Under the pieces are notes generated by a model that saw nothing but the letters and a program-made list of their open reading frames with translations, was not told the origin of the DNA and did no database searches. DNA of 64,000 bases from Candidatus Nitrosotalea sinensis (GTDB lineage: Archaea > Thermoproteota > Nitrososphaeria > Nitrososphaerales > Nitrosopumilaceae). Numbering within the stretch: the first letter of the stretch is position 1; every line of letters begins with the position of its first letter. Of this stretch, positions 51,637 to 62,100 are shown piece by piece. The stretch lies in NCBI RefSeq assembly GCF_900143675.1, contig NZ_FRFC01000001.1:179388-243387 (forward strand), in the 5' to 3' direction. The position numbers and the translations under genes were made by a program.

Positions 51637-54466
51637 CTATTGTGATATAGTGAAGCTCAGGTACACTGTCCTGTACTGATACGGCACCAAGTTTTACTGT
51701 TCCATTTTCTTGCCAGAAGAGCACTCTGTTTCCACTTGGTTGGACAAAGTTTTTCACAAATTCAGATATGAGGCTCTTGGTTTTGTCAAGGTCAGACTGT
51801 TGTGTAAATGACACCTGTCCCTCCTCAAATGTAAGTGGGAACTGGATGGTCTTCGGAGTAAGGACTGTGATTTTTTGATCAGAGAGTATTGATTTTATGG
51901 TAGACATTCTGGCAGACTCGTCAAGTTGTAGTGCGACAGTTACGTTTGATGGTGCAACGCCGCTTACCTTTGCCAAGTATGTTGCAAATGCCTGTTGCGG
52001 TGTACTTCCCATTCCTACAAAGTATTCTCCATCAAATGCAGCACCAACTGCAGCAATTGTACCAAGTTGTGTTACAACTCCTCCAGAGCCTGCAGTATAT
52101 ACAGGAATAAAGTAGACATCCTGGTCGCCAATTCTATAGAGTATGTTGTCTCCAACTCTTGGAGTTCTCAAAAGGGTCTGCAGTTGTGCAAAGTCAGAGT
52201 CCCTTGCAAGTGCTTCACGAACTGCAGATGGTCCAAGAAGTTTTGTTTTTGAATCAAGTGGCACCTGATAGAACTGCATCTTGCCTAGGTTTGGTACATC
52301 GTTTTGAACTATCATGTATCCTGCCAAGTTTCGCCCTTGGGAGCCACGAAGCTCTAGAGACAGCAATCCAACATATGTCGGCTTGGTAAATCCAGGAGGC
52401 TTTGCTTCTACATAATATGTGCCAAGTCCATCTGGTACCTCGTAAAAGTCCTTTGCTTGGATAAACGTGGATGTATCAGTAACATGGTAAATGTTGAACA
52501 TGTCAACCTTCCAGTTGAATAATGCTTCTGGGTATCGAAGTTGCTTGTTAAGCCATGATGGCATCTCTATGAATTGATCTGCATATTGACTTGCAAACAT
52601 GTTTGTGAAAAAGTCATCACCGGTCTTGATTAGTTGCACATTTCCGTTATAGACATCAACTAGTGCATACCCTACAAGTCTCAAGTATGGATTTGATACA
52701 GACCATGGGACATTCTTGGTGTCAAAGCCTACAATCAATGGTACCAGCCAGTATGTCTTTTTGCCGTCACTTACCGGAAGAATATCAAGTTGTTTTCCAA
52801 ACAAGTCATACTGGAAGTACGGATATAGAAGCTGCATTCTGTCGTGCACATCCCTGTATCTTATGATGTGTATTGGCTCTGTAGGATATGACAAGAAAAA
52901 GTTTGGCTCAAAGAGTTGGCTAATTGGAGGCTTGACATCGATTCCTCCGGTTCCATGGTATGTAGCATTGTTAAGCTCTGCAGAGACTTGCCTGTTCTGT
53001 GGATATGCAGCCCATGTCTCAGAAAACAGTCCTCCCTCTCCATAGTATATCATACGTTGCTGGAAGAATTGGTTGCTGTCCACAATGGTTCCATCATGCG
53101 CATCAAGTGTAAGAAATCCATTATCAACATGAGTATACACAAGGTGCTGGTTGTACCACTGGTTCTCCAAAGATACAGATGATGGAAGGACTGGTTTCAT
53201 TGATGCAGTCCAGTACAAACTATCATTAAATCTTAGAATATCGTTATTTTCGAAATCAACATATGGTATCAGTCCAATCTCGGGCTTGAGTTTGGCAAAT
53301 GCAGCATCCCAGTCCCACACTCGCACCTTGTTTAAGAGTTCATTATTTTGTGATACATAATTTGGAATGTCATTTACTGAGACTGAGCTTAGTTTTACCT
53401 CATTTGGTACTACAGTTATTTGGTCTAGTTGTCCTAGATACCTGTTTACTCCTATCTGCTCTGCCTTGTATGGTCCAAGAAACTCTATCTTTCTTGCATC
53501 TGCAATGCTGTTGTTTACTACCATTATGGAACCGGCAATTATGGCAATTACTACAAGGGTTATCACTCTGATGTAGATGTCTCTCTTTGATGGAAGGATG
53601 ATTACTCGAGACTTGAACTTGTCAACAAAATAAAATCCCACAAGTGCAAATCCTGCAGCAAGTGTTCCTCCTATTTCATATTTTGTGTTATAGTCAATTT
53701 GGTCTGTAAAGAACATGTTTATTCCAGCCCAGATTATTCCAATTCCAATTATTGCCTCAATTGTTGCCACATAGTCCAAGAGTTTGGGTTTGCCTTTTGC
53801 AGCATCCTGTACATATCTTGTTACAAGTCCAATGATGTTATGCAATCCAACATAAAGTATCAGTCTAAGACCAATCACTGCGAGTATTGGTGGAACAAGA
53901 ATTGTAAGCGATGGAATCATTGGTATGACATGGGTTGTGGCATATCCAGGATCTGTTGACGGTGTTACAAACGGAAGCGAGAATATCTTTAGTACGCTGT
54001 CAAGTCCAATGTCATGTCCATCAAGAAGATATGATGCAGCAAAGCCAAACATCAAATTTGTAAAAAATGCTCCAAAGAGCACGACTTTGGTAATCTGCCA
54101 AATCACAAAGTTTGGAATACTTAGTTTGTAGTCCCGGAAGCTTGGTATGTTATCTGTTACAGAGTAGCTACTTCCTCTCTTGAAAAATGTAAGTATCACG
54201 TTTAGTCCGTACCAAGACATAGAAGATCTGTTCTTGATGTTTACGCGTATGAGTGCGATAGAGGACAGTATAATTGCAGATAACAAAGAAAAGTACAATG
54301 GTTTTGTAAATAAGGTTCCAAATTCCTGGTAGTTCATGTACAAGACTACTGCTTGATTGCTTGTCAGAACAAAGACAACTATGGCAATTAGGGCAACAAT
54401 TCCAATTCTTACATATTTTCCGGCATCACGTGGAGGTGGATTTGACTGGGTTGATGAATTGTACAA
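51626..54466 (-). CDS. UPF0182 large membrane protein
   Basis: A 946-residue protein with about seven N-terminal membrane helices and a large extracellular domain from about residue 310. It matches UPF0182/COG1615: PFVTPSTDPGYATTHV (loop), VRVWDWDAAFAKLKPEIGLIPY, PILPVSDGK-type blocks (ILPVSDGKKTYWLVPLIVG) and a C-terminal QENGTVKLGAVSVQDS. Family function is unknown; members occur in bacteria and some archaea. It overlaps the downstream amidotransferase gene by 11 bases. Start is at 54466. Confidence 0.88.
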   Translation of the reverse strand: MYNSSTQSNPPPRDAGKYVRIGIVALIAIVVFVLTSNQAVVLYMNYQEFGTLFTKPLYFSLLSAIILSSIALIRVNIKNRSSMSWYGLNVILTFFKRGSSYSVTDNIPSFRDYKLSIPNFVIWQITKVVLFGAFFTNLMFGFAASYLLDGHDIGLDSVLKIFSLPFVTPSTDPGYATTHVIPMIPSLTILVPPILAVIGLRLILYVGLHNIIGLVTRYVQDAAKGKPKLLDYVATIEAIIGIGIIWAGINMFFTDQIDYNTKYEIGGTLAAGFALVGFYFVDKFKSRVIILPSKRDIYIRVITLVVIAIIAGSIMVVNNSIADARKIEFLGPYKAEQIGVNRYLGQLDQITVVPNEVKLSSVSVNDIPNYVSQNNELLNKVRVWDWDAAFAKLKPEIGLIPYVDFENNDILRFNDSLYWTASMKPVLPSSVSLENQWYNQHLVYTHVDNGFLTLDAHDGTIVDSNQFFQQRMIYYGEGGLFSETWAAYPQNRQVSAELNNATYHGTGGIDVKPPISQLFEPNFFLSYPTEPIHIIRYRDVHDRMQLLYPYFQYDLFGKQLDILPVSDGKKTYWLVPLIVGFDTKNVPWSVSNPYLRLVGYALVDVYNGNVQLIKTGDDFFTNMFASQYADQFIEMPSWLNKQLRYPEALFNWKVDMFNIYHVTDTSTFIQAKDFYEVPDGLGTYYVEAKPPGFTKPTYVGLLSLELRGSQGRNLAGYMIVQNDVPNLGKMQFYQVPLDSKTKLLGPSAVREALARDSDFAQLQTLLRTPRVGDNILYRIGDQDVYFIPVYTAGSGGVVTQLGTIAAVGAAFDGEYFVGMGSTPQQAFATYLAKVSGVAPSNVTVALQLDESARMSTIKSILSDQKITVLTPKTIQFPLTFEEGQVSFTQQSDLDKTKSLISEFVKNFVQPSGNRVLFWQENGTVKLGAVSVQDSVPELHYITIGVR

Positions 54467-54550
54467 ATTAGGTTGTCTCCCTTTGTGTCAAATTAGTCTC
54501 TTACCTGATTTCTTTTGCAAAATACCATTAATAAGTCAAATAGGATCTTG

Positions 54551-55675
54551 TCATAGTAGATTTCCCAAGCCCTTGCAAAGCATGTATACTGCAGCATATT
54601 TTGGCATGGAAACCTTCTCATTTTTGTACGGCCCAAATTTTTTGTTTTTCAGCCTTACCTGTGTTGGGCAGTCCACTAGAATATCTACAGAATCGTCTCC
54701 AAGCAAGCAGGCACTTTGGAAGGGATCAAATGAATCAAGATCTGTGCATTGGATCTTTGTAAGACCACTCTTGCTGTTAATTGAGCCTTCCAGTCGAAAT
54801 ATCCTGTGAATATCCATGGTAACCTTTGGGTCTATCTTGACACCCATAGTTTTTTTCATCTCTTCTAGTTGCATTTGAAATGCAGAGTGTCCATTTGTGA
54901 TTATATCCCTTGAAATTTTTGGCGTCTTGGATTTTGACGAGAACAAGTTGCGAGCAACCCTACCACGCCATCCCTTTTCATCGACAGATGGAAGAGATGC
55001 CTTGGAGCTATATTGCCTTGGAACTCCAAATGATTCTGGTATCGCTCCATTGAACATGAGATAATCTGCCAGGTCAGCTCTTTCATGAGACCCTATGGAC
55101 TCGTAGTCAGAATTTGTTACACGCATATGAAATCCTTCATTTCCAGAAAAATATACCTCAATCTCTTCTTTTTTTATGTCAAGATCAGATGTTAGCATAT
55201 CAACAAGTCTTGTAACTTGGTTCTTTGATTCAGCAATACAGTTCTTGCATGTAGTTGATACAGATTCGAACTTGGCAGAGCCACACTGCTGACATTGGGG
55301 CTGGAATCCAATAGTTCCATTTCCACATGAACTGCATTTGAATATCGTATGATCTTGCCTGCATGGCAGCCCAAGGTCTTTTGCATCTATATCAAATATC
55401 AAATCAGCGCCCTTCCAGTCTTTCTCTGACATTGGAAGGCCTGGAAATGAATAGTATGCATTTGAACAATATACATCAGATGGAACTTCTTTCATCAATA
55501 ACAAATGTAGCTCCTTGTCATTTTTTATCACAAGATGTCTTGTCATCCCAGAGTTGAATTTCTGGTACCCAAATTCTCGCTCAGAGGCCTTTTGCGGAAC
55601 ATGTATCAGATCAAATCTATTAAAATAATATTCCTTAAATGCAGATTCTACAAACTGCGCATTTTTTTCATTCAT
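54551..55675 (-). CDS. priS: DNA primase catalytic small subunit PriS
   Basis: A 374-residue AEP primase. LIFDIDAKDL (D95, D97) is the metal-binding pair, HMRVTN-type motif (GNEGFHMRVT) follows in the core, and MDIHRIFRLEGSINSKSGL carries the later basic/Asp motif. A zinc knob CSSCGNG...CQQCGS...CKNC sits between. It synthesises primers with PriL. It overlaps PriL by 4 bases on the reverse strand, so the subunits are co-translated. Confidence 0.93.
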   Translation of the reverse strand: MNEKNAQFVESAFKEYYFNRFDLIHVPQKASEREFGYQKFNSGMTRHLVIKNDKELHLLLMKEVPSDVYCSNAYYSFPGLPMSEKDWKGADLIFDIDAKDLGLPCRQDHTIFKCSSCGNGTIGFQPQCQQCGSAKFESVSTTCKNCIAESKNQVTRLVDMLTSDLDIKKEEIEVYFSGNEGFHMRVTNSDYESIGSHERADLADYLMFNGAIPESFGVPRQYSSKASLPSVDEKGWRGRVARNLFSSKSKTPKISRDIITNGHSAFQMQLEEMKKTMGVKIDPKVTMDIHRIFRLEGSINSKSGLTKIQCTDLDSFDPFQSACLLGDDSVDILVDCPTQVRLKNKKFGPYKNEKVSMPKYAAVYMLCKGLGNLL

Positions 55676-56682
55676 TGTGTCTTCCTCTTTTTGCCAAATT
55701 GTACTGGATTTATTATTCCATCACAGTCAGGTATCGCAAAGCAGAGACTTTCGCTTCTAAGTTTTTCACACGATGGGCACTGGTACTTTGTACCGCTTCC
55801 AGATGAACCTGATATGTGTTCAAGTTGATATCTTGTAGTCCTCTCATTATAGTCTGGTGCATTTTTGAACAGGGGAGCAATCTGGTCTACTGTTTGACCC
55901 TTGGAGAGGAGATACGTAGCAAGCAGAAACCTACCAGAGTGTGGAAGGTTCTCACCTTTTTCCAATACCTCAATTCCATGTTTTACACATGGAGGATATT
56001 CTGATGAGACAAAGGAGGCATCAGAAAACTTTTTGGCAAGAGAAACAAGATCTTCAACTCTTTGCCTAAAGCTTTCAGGTATTGAGCCAATGCTTACAGA
56101 CTGGATTCTTGCATTGATGTATTCCCCAAGTTCTGCACGAATCAGCCTTACTGTTTCATGTGCACTAAGGTACACATATCCATTTGCAACTCTTCGGTTT
56201 ACCAGCTTCCATTCTTTTTCATGAAAATGTACTGCTCTTTTCAAATAGTCAGGTATCTTGATTACAAATTCGTCATTGCTAATTGATACATTTACAGAAA
56301 ATACATCTTGAATTATTTTTAATGGCAACTCCAGATTTTTCTTTTCTCTACTTGCATACAGGTCCTGCTGAAGATACCTCTCGGCTCTTCTTGATTCTGC
56401 AAGTGAAAATCTCTTGATTAAAGTAGCCATGCCTGCAGATTTTAGCAAAATGATTGCAACAATAAATGACAACAACTCAGAGTCGTTGTCAAGTGCATCA
56501 AGGTCAGACTGGTATATTTGACCAGATGAAGCAACCACTATTCTTCCATATGCTTTTTCCACGATTGGTTTCCAATCAGAGTGACCTAGCTGCTCAAGAT
56601 TCAGTCCGGTATCTCTCAGGTATTCTCCTGCCTCTGTCAAAAAAGGATATTTTGCCAGATCTTTGACCCCAATCTTTAACAT
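55672..56682 (-). CDS. priL: DNA primase large subunit PriL
   Basis: A 336-residue PriL. The N-terminal part is helical; the C-terminal domain has PPCVKHGIEVLEKGENLPHSGRF in pieces and YQCPSCEKLRSESLCFAI, giving four conserved Cys for the 4Fe-4S cluster. It regulates primer initiation. Its stop overlaps the PriS start. Divergent from nfo with 99 bases between. Confidence 0.9.
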   Translation of the reverse strand: MLKIGVKDLAKYPFLTEAGEYLRDTGLNLEQLGHSDWKPIVEKAYGRIVVASSGQIYQSDLDALDNDSELLSFIVAIILLKSAGMATLIKRFSLAESRRAERYLQQDLYASREKKNLELPLKIIQDVFSVNVSISNDEFVIKIPDYLKRAVHFHEKEWKLVNRRVANGYVYLSAHETVRLIRAELGEYINARIQSVSIGSIPESFRQRVEDLVSLAKKFSDASFVSSEYPPCVKHGIEVLEKGENLPHSGRFLLATYLLSKGQTVDQIAPLFKNAPDYNERTTRYQLEHISGSSGSGTKYQCPSCEKLRSESLCFAIPDCDGIINPVQFGKKRKTQ

Positions 56683-56781
56683 GCCTTGATTGTTCGTGCT
56701 AACCTTAAAAATCTGACTAGAATTTTTTGTAAAACAGATAATCTCATACGAGTTTAAATTATCCTAAAGTAAATCAGTGAC

Positions 56782-57627
56782 ATGCAGGTTGGATTGCATG
56801 TATCCATTGCAGGTTCAATAGACAAGGCAGTTGATAATGCAGTTGCAACAGAATGCACCGCTTTTCAGATATTTACCCGCAACCCTAGAGGATGGGCAGC
56901 AAAACCACTTTCAAATACTGATGCTACAAATTTTAAAGAAAAACTTGTCAAGAGCAAGATAGACAGACTTGCAACAGTGGCACATATGCCATATCTTCCA
57001 AATTTATCCTCCCCAGATGAGGATCCGTTTGCAAGATCTCTTGACTCTCTAATTGATGAGGTGAAAAGATGCAGCAAGCTTGGAATTCCATACATTGTTG
57101 CACATCTTGGAAGTCACAAGGGCAAGGGAGACCAAAAGGGAATTGAGATGCTTGTCAAGGCGTTTACAAAGGCTGCTGAAGATACTCCAGATGATGTAAC
57201 GATACTTTTGGAAAACACTGCAGGCCAGAAAAATAGTGTTGGCTCGGATCTTGACCAACTTGGTTCCATCTTGTCGCAACTCAAGCCTGCAAAGAGATTT
57301 GGAATATGTTTTGATACATGTCATGCTTTTGCATTTGGTTATGACATGAGTACAGAAAAGGGTGCAGCTGCCACACTTGAAAAATTTGACACTGCAATAG
57401 GGTTTGAGCACTTGAAGATACTACACCTAAATGACTCCAAGGGAGAACTTGGAAGTAACCTGGATAGACACGAGCACATCGGGCTTGGCTACATTGGCGA
57501 AAAAGGCATGAAATACATCATAAAAGCAATCAACCGCAAGAAAATTCCAATAATTTTAGAGACTCCAATTGACGAGAGACGTGATGATGTCGGAAACTTG
57601 AATAAGGTAAAAGAGTTGGCAAAATAA
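56782..57627 (+). CDS. nfo: Endonuclease IV (AP endonuclease)
   Basis: A 281-residue TIM-barrel enzyme with a three-metal site. GLHVSIAGSIDKAVDNA, VAHLGSHKGKGD, ILLENTAGQKNSVG, ICFDTCHAFAFGYD and LHLNDSKGELGSNLDRHEHIG in pieces are the family motifs. It cleaves DNA 5' to AP sites in base excision repair. It precedes glyS by 10 bases on the same strand. Confidence 0.95.
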   Translation: MQVGLHVSIAGSIDKAVDNAVATECTAFQIFTRNPRGWAAKPLSNTDATNFKEKLVKSKIDRLATVAHMPYLPNLSSPDEDPFARSLDSLIDEVKRCSKLGIPYIVAHLGSHKGKGDQKGIEMLVKAFTKAAEDTPDDVTILLENTAGQKNSVGSDLDQLGSILSQLKPAKRFGICFDTCHAFAFGYDMSTEKGAAATLEKFDTAIGFEHLKILHLNDSKGELGSNLDRHEHIGLGYIGEKGMKYIIKAINRKKIPIILETPIDERRDDVGNLNKVKELAK

Positions 57628-57637
57628 TTGTGATTTT

Positions 57638-59095
57638 ATGGATTACGAACAAATAATGCAACTTGCACTTGAGCGTGGATTTTATTTTCCAAGCTGTGAG
57701 ATATATTCAGACGCCCAGGCAGGCTTTTGGGAGTATGGTCCGTCAGGTGTTAGCCTAAAGAACAAATTCATTGAATTATGGAGAAGGGAACTTGTAAGAA
57801 GAGACAGAATGTGGGAGATTGATGGTTCCCAGATAATGTCAGAGAATGTTTTTGTTGCTTCTGGTCATCTTGCAAGTTTTGCAGATCCAATTGCAAAATG
57901 CACCAAATGCAAATCAATCTTTAGGGCAGACAAGATGATAGAAGAGATTACAGGTATAACAGTTCCAGAGAGTGCAGATCTTGAAGAGTTTGATAAAGTA
58001 ATAGAAGAGAAAAAAATTGTCTGCACCAAATGCAAAGGGAGTTTTGAAAAGATAAACAAATTCAACATGATGTTCAAAGTGGGAATAGGAGCACAGGGAG
58101 AATCTGCATACCTTAGGCCAGAGACATGCCAATCCATCTTTGTTGATTTTCCAAGATTGTACAAGACAATGCGAGGAAGACTTCCAATAGGCATAGCACA
58201 GATTGGAAAGAGTTTCAGAAATGAGATATCGCCAAGGCAGAGCCTTCTTAGATTAAGAGAGTTTTATCAGGCAGAAATAGAAGTTTTTTGCAATCCTGGA
58301 AATCTTGATGATCTTGCCAAGTTTGCAGAGGTGGAAAACACCCAGATACGAATAATGATAGATGACACCATAAAGAGTGTGACATGCAAAGAAGCTTTGG
58401 AGCAGGGCTTGGTGCCAAACAAGCTTGTTGCATACTATCTAGGATTACTTGTAGAATTTTACCAAAAGACTGGAATTGATGTAACAAAAAGCAGATTTAG
58501 AAAACTAGGAGACAAGGAAAAGGCATTCTATGCCACTGTTGCATTTGATTTTGAAGTACAGACAAACACTGGATGGCTTGAACTTGTTGCATGCAATTAC
58601 AGATCAGACTATGATTTGAAAAATCACGCAAGTGTAAGCAAGGAAAAATTTGAGGTCATGGATGAGGAGACCAAAGTTTTGCCGCATGTCTTTGAGATAT
58701 CAATGGGAATAGACCGAAGTCTGTACACCATGATAGAACACAGACTCCGTGAAGACAAGGAAAACGATAGAATAGTGCTCTCCTTAGAGCCGTACTTGTC
58801 CCCAATTCATGTAGGTGTTTTGTCCCTTGTAAAAAAAGACGGATTGGCTGAAAAGACAGAAGAAGTTTACATGATACTGCGAAAAAAATATGATGCATTT
58901 TTGGACCACTCGGGTGCAATAGGTCGAAGATACAGAAGACTTGATGAAGTAGGTGCCCCGTTTGCAGTTACCATTGATCACCAGACACTAGAGGACGGTA
59001 CCGTAACAATACGAAACCGTGATTCTATGAGTCAAGAAAGAATCAAGATCTCAGAGCTTGATTCACATTTGGCAAAAGCAACTGCATTCCCATAA
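57638..59095 (+). CDS. glyS: Glycyl-tRNA synthetase (alpha2, class II)
   Basis: A 485-residue archaeal/eukaryal-type GlyRS. RGFYFPSCEIYSDAQAGFWEYGPSG in pieces is the glycine-site N-terminus; CTKCKSIF and CTKCKGSF mark a zinc insertion; motif 2 is GKSFRNEISPRQSLLRLREF; motif 3 the EISMGIDRSLYT block. The anticodon-binding domain fills the C-terminus. It charges tRNA-Gly such as that at 49573. Convergent with the giant-protein gene (6-base gap). Confidence 0.95.
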   Translation: MDYEQIMQLALERGFYFPSCEIYSDAQAGFWEYGPSGVSLKNKFIELWRRELVRRDRMWEIDGSQIMSENVFVASGHLASFADPIAKCTKCKSIFRADKMIEEITGITVPESADLEEFDKVIEEKKIVCTKCKGSFEKINKFNMMFKVGIGAQGESAYLRPETCQSIFVDFPRLYKTMRGRLPIGIAQIGKSFRNEISPRQSLLRLREFYQAEIEVFCNPGNLDDLAKFAEVENTQIRIMIDDTIKSVTCKEALEQGLVPNKLVAYYLGLLVEFYQKTGIDVTKSRFRKLGDKEKAFYATVAFDFEVQTNTGWLELVACNYRSDYDLKNHASVSKEKFEVMDEETKVLPHVFEISMGIDRSLYTMIEHRLREDKENDRIVLSLEPYLSPIHVGVLSLVKKDGLAEKTEEVYMILRKKYDAFLDHSGAIGRRYRRLDEVGAPFAVTIDHQTLEDGTVTIRNRDSMSQERIKISELDSHLAKATAFP

Positions 59096-59101
59096 TTTAG
59101 G

Positions 59102-62100
59102 TCAAGGATTTTCAGTGATAAATGGAGTATCTACTGCTCTATATTTTACCTTGAGTATAGTATCATCCATTGCATGAGCCACAGGTGCCATAGTGTTTGT
59201 CGAGTCAATCTCTACTTTCCAGTCTCCGCCAAGTGAGTCTGCAGAAGTTATTGAGAATCTCTCAAGAGAGTCATCAGATCCTGTATATCGTACTCTGTAA
59301 ACTTGATCCCCGAGAGTAATTGACTTTATTCCTCCTGCCTGTCCAATTGTGGAGGATGATACAAGGCAGCTATCACTTGGGCCAATTACACATGTACCGT
59401 CTGGAGATACCACCTTGTATCTCATTGTGCCGTCGTTTACAAATGATGAATACAATACTGATGCCTTGGCTACAGTCACATTTCCTAGCAATACATCCTT
59501 GACAGTAGATATATGTGATAAAGGCATGTTGTATGTTCCTGGGAACGTGACTGTATTGGGTGGAGTATTGTCTACAATCTCATTTCCAAAGATCTCCGCT
59601 CTTGTTTCTAGTCTGTAGCTTGAGATCTTGCCAACGGTATTGGTCTTCCATTCAAGGTTTACCTTAGTTTGTCCTGTATTGAAGATTTGAGGTTGGGAGG
59701 CATATACTATAGTTCCATTGGCTACCAACACTATGTTACCATAGACTGGTCCAGTAGAATTGTTGACAAAGTATGCAGTAGGATGACCTGTGGTGCCCTC
59801 TGCTCTTGCACCTTTGACATCAAGATCAATGCTGCCAATAATTGGATAACTTGGTTTTACTCCTATTGTGTAGATATCAGAGTCTGTCTTCTTGTTTGCA
59901 CTATTTTCCACATGTACCCAGTATTTTACTGCAGGTGTCTGTAGGAGACCAGATGAAATTGTTCCAGACAGGAGGTATGTGCTATTTGATATTTGTAATG
60001 GTACAACATTCATTGTTACTGCATTGTATTGTCCAGAGTTATCTGAGATGCTTGCAGATCGTAACTCGGCTGATGTCATCTGTGTCGGTGTATCCACAAT
60101 TGCATACACTGTGAGTGGTTTGTTGTCCACAAATTGTGTAGAGTCGGCAGGTTGTTTGGTTCCGTTTCCTACTTGGGCTCGTACATCAAATATCTTTGGT
60201 GCAGAGAGGTCTACTTGTACAGGTGATATTGTGATTTCAGTTTGTGTATAGTCTAGGTTTTCACCGCATCCATTTACAGTAACTGTCTTTCCTACTGAGA
60301 ATATGTTATGGTTGATAGATTCTAGTGCAACTACCTCAAATGATGTCTCTTTTGGAGAAAGCGAGGCCTGGTATACTAGGTGACGTATAGTGGAGTTGGA
60401 GTTTTCTTGTGCATATGGCTGGTTTGCTAATAGTTGTGCACTTACTACACCAGTTACAGATGTACGGACAATTACCATTGGGTCTACATCACTTACATCT
60501 GTTGCAACTTGGATTATTGCAGTCTGGTTATCACATGTTTCATAAGATATCTTTTCTATCTTAAGATAAGGACCTGCGCCTCCTCCATTGTTTGATGCTG
60601 TACCATATGTTCCCACTCCGAATCCTGTTCCTGTACCTCCACCTCCACCTACACTAGATGTTCCAGTAGATGTGGATCCAGGAGATGGGGATGGAGAGGA
60701 GGCTGGTGGTGCTCCCAGTGCAAATTGTGAAAAGTGTTGTGTCTGTACTACAACATCACAAGAATTGCTGTTTCCTGCAGTAGGTGCAGTAGAGATTATT
60801 GTTACTGGGTTTGTTGTCCAGCTGTTTGTACTAGGATCGTATACAAAAATATCAGATGCTGGACAACCATTAGAGTCTACTTTGACTCCTGATGGGTTCT
60901 TTGGTAGCTGTAATGTTAGTTTTGGCGGGGTAGCAAAGTTGTGTGGATCTCCCCAGTTAAAGCCCCGGTGATTTTCTTCATATGCGTATGTTACATTGAT
61001 GTATAGTGAAAGCTTGTCATTAGAAGGCAAAGCTGGTTTGGATGACGGTAATGAATTGATTGTCTTGATTACAAACCAATCGTTAGTGGCGTTGCTTGAT
61101 GGACTGGAACTATTGGATTTGATGTCCATGAGTTTGAGTCCTCCAGTTGGTGGTATTATAGAACTTTGAACTGGTATGTACATTTGTTGACCTGGAACAA
61201 TCTTGTCAAGTGGAGGTGTTGTGATAGATTGGCTTGCACTTGATGCATCAGGTGCAGCAATTACTGTAGGTACTACAGATACTACTGAGGCACTCTTTGG
61301 TACAGAATACGTTGGTACGCCTAGTGATTTGATAATATCAGAGCCTGGAGTATTTTGTGAAAATGATGATGTTTGTAACAATACAGATGCTTGACTGTTT
61401 ATTGCAGAGGTTACCTGTGATTGGTTGACATTTCCAGCAGATATGATTGGAGGCAAGTTTTGTACTGCGTCTATTACAGTAGAAGTGCTACCGTTAACCT
61501 TGATTGCATTAAATGAAGACTTCCAAGTATCAAGTGTTGTACCGTTAAGGTTTGGTGCAGATGTAATTACAGTTTTTGGTAATGTGTTTAGATTTGTGGA
61601 CACAGCAACTAGTCTGAATATTGATGTTCCATTGATGTTGCTGTTATCTACTGTATAGATTGTAGAGTTTCCAAGTACGTTATATCCTGTAGGAATGTGA
61701 GTCATGGTTATATTGTAGGGTCCAAATGGTATGAGGGTTACCACAGTTACACCATTGTGGATACCATCATGATCAAATGCGCCTCCATCAATTGCTACTT
61801 CTGATGATGGGCCGCCATTTGGATCTGGTGTAATTGTATAGGTTGCATTTTCAACTAGGTGATTGTTCTCATCCAATGCTTGGATCTTGACTCCACCCTT
61901 GAATTTGATGGAATGAGTAAGCGATAGCGAATCGGAGAGTGATTGTGTGAATGATTTTTGTGTAGTGATTGCACTATCGTTGAGTCCTAGCGAGTCTGAA
62001 AGTGATTTTGTGATAGATGCTTGTGCACTGACAGTATTGTCGTTGAGTGTGAGTGATTCTGGGAATAATTTAGTGATAGATGCTCTAGTATTTACTGAAT

